A stretch of DNA of 32,492 nt, taken from contig NZ_AOIN01000092.1 of assembly GCF_000337135.1 (NCBI RefSeq), positions 5,032-37,523 of the forward strand. Direction: 5' to 3'. The notes beneath the pieces are model-generated. The model was not told the DNA's origin and did no database searches. It saw nothing but the letters and a program-made list of their open reading frames with translations. Source of the stretch: Natrialba chahannaoensis JCM 10990 (GTDB taxonomy: Archaea > Halobacteriota > Halobacteria > Halobacteriales > Natrialbaceae). Numbering within the stretch: position 1 is the stretch's first letter; each line of letters begins with the position of its first letter. A program made the position numbers and the translations under genes. This document shows, in pieces, positions 30,916-32,492 of the stretch.

Positions 30916-31749
30916 ATGGCGACCGGAGACAGACACGCCGACGTCGGTTCGACGGATCGGACATGGCGGCGACCGACTGCGTTCGGCAGTCACCGACTGA
31001 AGTGGGCTGTCTACGTCGGAGCGATGCTGTTCGTCCTGTGGTCACTCGTCTCCCTGCTGTCGGGCGTCAGTCTCGGCCGAGTGCTGACTGGCGTGAACAA
31101 CGGCGTCTTGCTCCTCGAGGCGATGGTACCGCCGAACACCGCGAGCGAAAACGTCGACCGAGTCGTCGGATATATGGGCGAAACGATCGCGATGGCGTTC
31201 GTCGCGACGTTTACTGGCGTCCTCATCTCGGTTCCGATCGCGTTTGGGGCGGCAGAGAACATTGCACCCCGGCCGATCTACTACCTGAATCGGGGGATCA
31301 TCAGCATCACGCGGGCGATCGACGAACTCATCATCGCCATCATCGCCGTGAAAGCCGTCGGTGTCGGGCCGCTGGCAGGTATCATCGCCATCAGCTACCT
31401 GACGATTGGCTTCTTCTCGAAGCTGTTCGCTGAGGATATCGAGGACATCGACATGGGGGCAAAAGAGGCCATCGACGCCGCCGGTGCCTCGCGATTCCAG
31501 ACGCTCGTCTACGCTGTCATCCCGCAGGTCGCACCGCGATTCATCGGGCTCACAGTATACCGCTGGGATATCAACATCCGTTCCTCGACGATCATTGGAA
31601 TCGTCGGCGCAGGTGGCATCGGGACGTTGCTTCTGCGAGCGTTCGAGCGCTACGAATTCGACTTCGCTGCGTTGATCCTCTTCTCGATCATCGCCGTCGT
31701 CCTCGTCGGTGAACTCTTCAGCGCGTACATCCGACGGAGGGTCCAGTAA
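30916..31749 (+). CDS. phnE: Phosphonate/phosphate ABC transporter permease, first copy
   Basis: A 277-residue membrane subunit of the PhnE type. Residues 1-30 are hydrophilic. A first helix at about 33-55 (WAVYVGAMLFVLWSLVSLL) and five others follow. The ABC-contact loop is present at about 185-205 (DMGAKEAIDAAGASRFQTLV), and VYRWDINIRSSTIIGIVGAG (about 213-232) is a PhnE signature. The end, LFSIIAVVLVGELFSAYIRR, is complete, in contrast to the second copy. It is coupled to the next phnE by TAATG. Two phnE genes in tandem probably form a heterodimeric channel. Confidence 0.92.
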   Translation: MATGDRHADVGSTDRTWRRPTAFGSHRLKWAVYVGAMLFVLWSLVSLLSGVSLGRVLTGVNNGVLLLEAMVPPNTASENVDRVVGYMGETIAMAFVATFTGVLISVPIAFGAAENIAPRPIYYLNRGIISITRAIDELIIAIIAVKAVGVGPLAGIIAISYLTIGFFSKLFAEDIEDIDMGAKEAIDAAGASRFQTLVYAVIPQVAPRFIGLTVYRWDINIRSSTIIGIVGAGGIGTLLLRAFERYEFDFAALILFSIIAVVLVGELFSAYIRRRVQ

Positions 31750-32492
31750 TGGGCGCTGAATCTGGTCGTCACTGGCAACGCTTCGAACCGCGACAGCGCG
31801 TTACACGGATCGCCGCGTTTCTCGTCGCGATGGGAACGGTCGTCGGCTCGTGGCTCTACATGGGGCTCGACACCCAGTACATCCGGACAGCACCCGCTGA
31901 ACTGATGGATCTCGCAGTCCGGATGTTCCCGCCGGAGTGGGCCTACACCCCGGAGATCGTCATGCCGCTGCTCGAGACGGTTCACATCGCCGTCGTTGGG
32001 ACGATCATCGCCGTCACCGCGTCGCTCCCTGTTGCTTTCCTTGCAGCCGAAAATACGACTCCCAATCGGGTGACGTACGCGGTTGGCAAGCTGATCGTCA
32101 CCGTTACGCGGTCAGTTCACGTCATTATCTGGGCGATGCTGTTCGTCGTCATGCTCGGCCCCGGCGCGTTCGCCGGGATGGTCGCGATCGCCGTCCGATC
32201 GATCGGCTTCGTCGCCAAACTGCTGGGCGAAGAGATCGAGGAGATCGAGATCGACCAGGTCGAGGCGATCCGCGCGACCGGTGCCTCCACGGTTCAGGTC
32301 CTGCTCTACAGCGTTCTCCCCCAGATCAAGCCCGCGCTGGTCGGGATCGGCGTCTATCGCTGGGACATCAATGTCCGCAGCGCGACGATCCTCGGCGCGG
32401 TCGGTGCCGGCGGGATCGGCGTCCAGCTGTTCAACGCCGTCGACCCCGGTCGTGGCGACGTCGCTCGGTTTGTTGGTGGGCACTGTACCGTC
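31749..32492 (+). CDS. phnE: Phosphonate/phosphate ABC transporter permease, second copy, 3' end outside or damaged
   Basis: Starts at ATG 31749-31751, sharing a base with the stop of the first copy, and is open to the window end (248 codons). Seen: a first helix AAFLVAMGTVVGSWLYMGL (about 22-40), PLLETVHIAVVGTIIAVTAS (about 74-93), the contact loop IDQVEAIRATGASTVQVLLY (about 167-186) and the signature GVYRWDINVRSATILGAVGA (about 200-219). After LFNAVD the frame turns to PGRGDVARFVGGHCTV, which is not the hydrophobic last helix expected. From about 32452 another frame reads VATSLGLLVGTV, which is. So a frameshift or a sequence error near 32440-32455 is possible. Confidence 0.82.
   Translation, partial: MGAESGRHWQRFEPRQRVTRIAAFLVAMGTVVGSWLYMGLDTQYIRTAPAELMDLAVRMFPPEWAYTPEIVMPLLETVHIAVVGTIIAVTASLPVAFLAAENTTPNRVTYAVGKLIVTVTRSVHVIIWAMLFVVMLGPGAFAGMVAIAVRSIGFVAKLLGEEIEEIEIDQVEAIRATGASTVQVLLYSVLPQIKPALVGIGVYRWDINVRSATILGAVGAGGIGVQLFNAVDPGRGDVARFVGGHCTV

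Noticed and set aside
1-32492. Many copies of GACTCGAGTA/ACTCGAGT as a possible dispersed signal
   Set aside because: They fall inside genes and code for Val-Leu-Glu-Ser or Leu-Glu-Ser in the preferred codons, so codon use explains them.

Overview
This window comes from a haloarchaeon, probably of the Natrialba/Haloterrigena/Natrinema type. The evidence is GC-rich DNA, strongly acidic proteins, archaeal TATA-like boxes about 25-30 bases upstream of start codons (leaderless transcripts), almost no Shine-Dalgarno sites, twin-arginine lipoprotein signals on secreted binding proteins, and archaeal gene sets such as queD-queE-queC for archaeosine and fusions of AbrB-type DNA-binding domains to PhoU. 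I saw no rRNA, tRNA, CRISPR array, insertion sequence or integrase.

Layout. 1-6.7 kb is mostly housekeeping: the end of an aldehyde dehydrogenase, an SRPBCC protein, two small haloarchaeal proteins, an AbrB-PhoU regulator, an ATP-NAD kinase-like protein, a 38-residue membrane protein, a CinA-type protein and a winged-helix regulator. 6.75-8.9 kb is the queDEC operon for preQ0, with a dyad at its promoter. It is followed by a small membrane-protein gene that looks frameshifted. 9.4-11.7 kb is a two-gene unit of a ring-cleaving dioxygenase and an Fe-ADH/maleylacetate-reductase-like protein that has lost most metal ligands. 11.8-12.4 kb holds a chimeric gene: a small cysteine-containing protein joined to a truncated BKACE enzyme. 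mobA and an O6-alkylguanine-DNA methyltransferase follow.

13.7-17.6 kb is the least explained region. Three different NMT1/THI5-like, binding-protein-fold genes are joined by ATGA overlaps and followed by a VOC protein. None has a signal peptide, and no permease or ATPase is nearby. A cupin gene lies divergently. Next come an EamA transporter, an orphan NosL-like lipoprotein and a second SRPBCC protein.

20-32.5 kb is a phosphate-acquisition island: an AbrB-PhoU regulator, a small membrane protein, an overlapping pstS-pstC-pstA-pstB-phoU-(AbrB-PhoU)-arsC operon, an unknown protein, and a phnD-phnC-phnE-phnE transport operon that runs off the window. AT-rich CTATATAG elements lie upstream of the TATA boxes of the AbrB-PhoU gene at 20989 and of pstS, at nearly the same spacing. 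They are candidate Pho-control sites. The arsenate-reductase-like gene at the end of the pst operon suggests that arsenate entering through phosphate uptake is dealt with by the same transcript.
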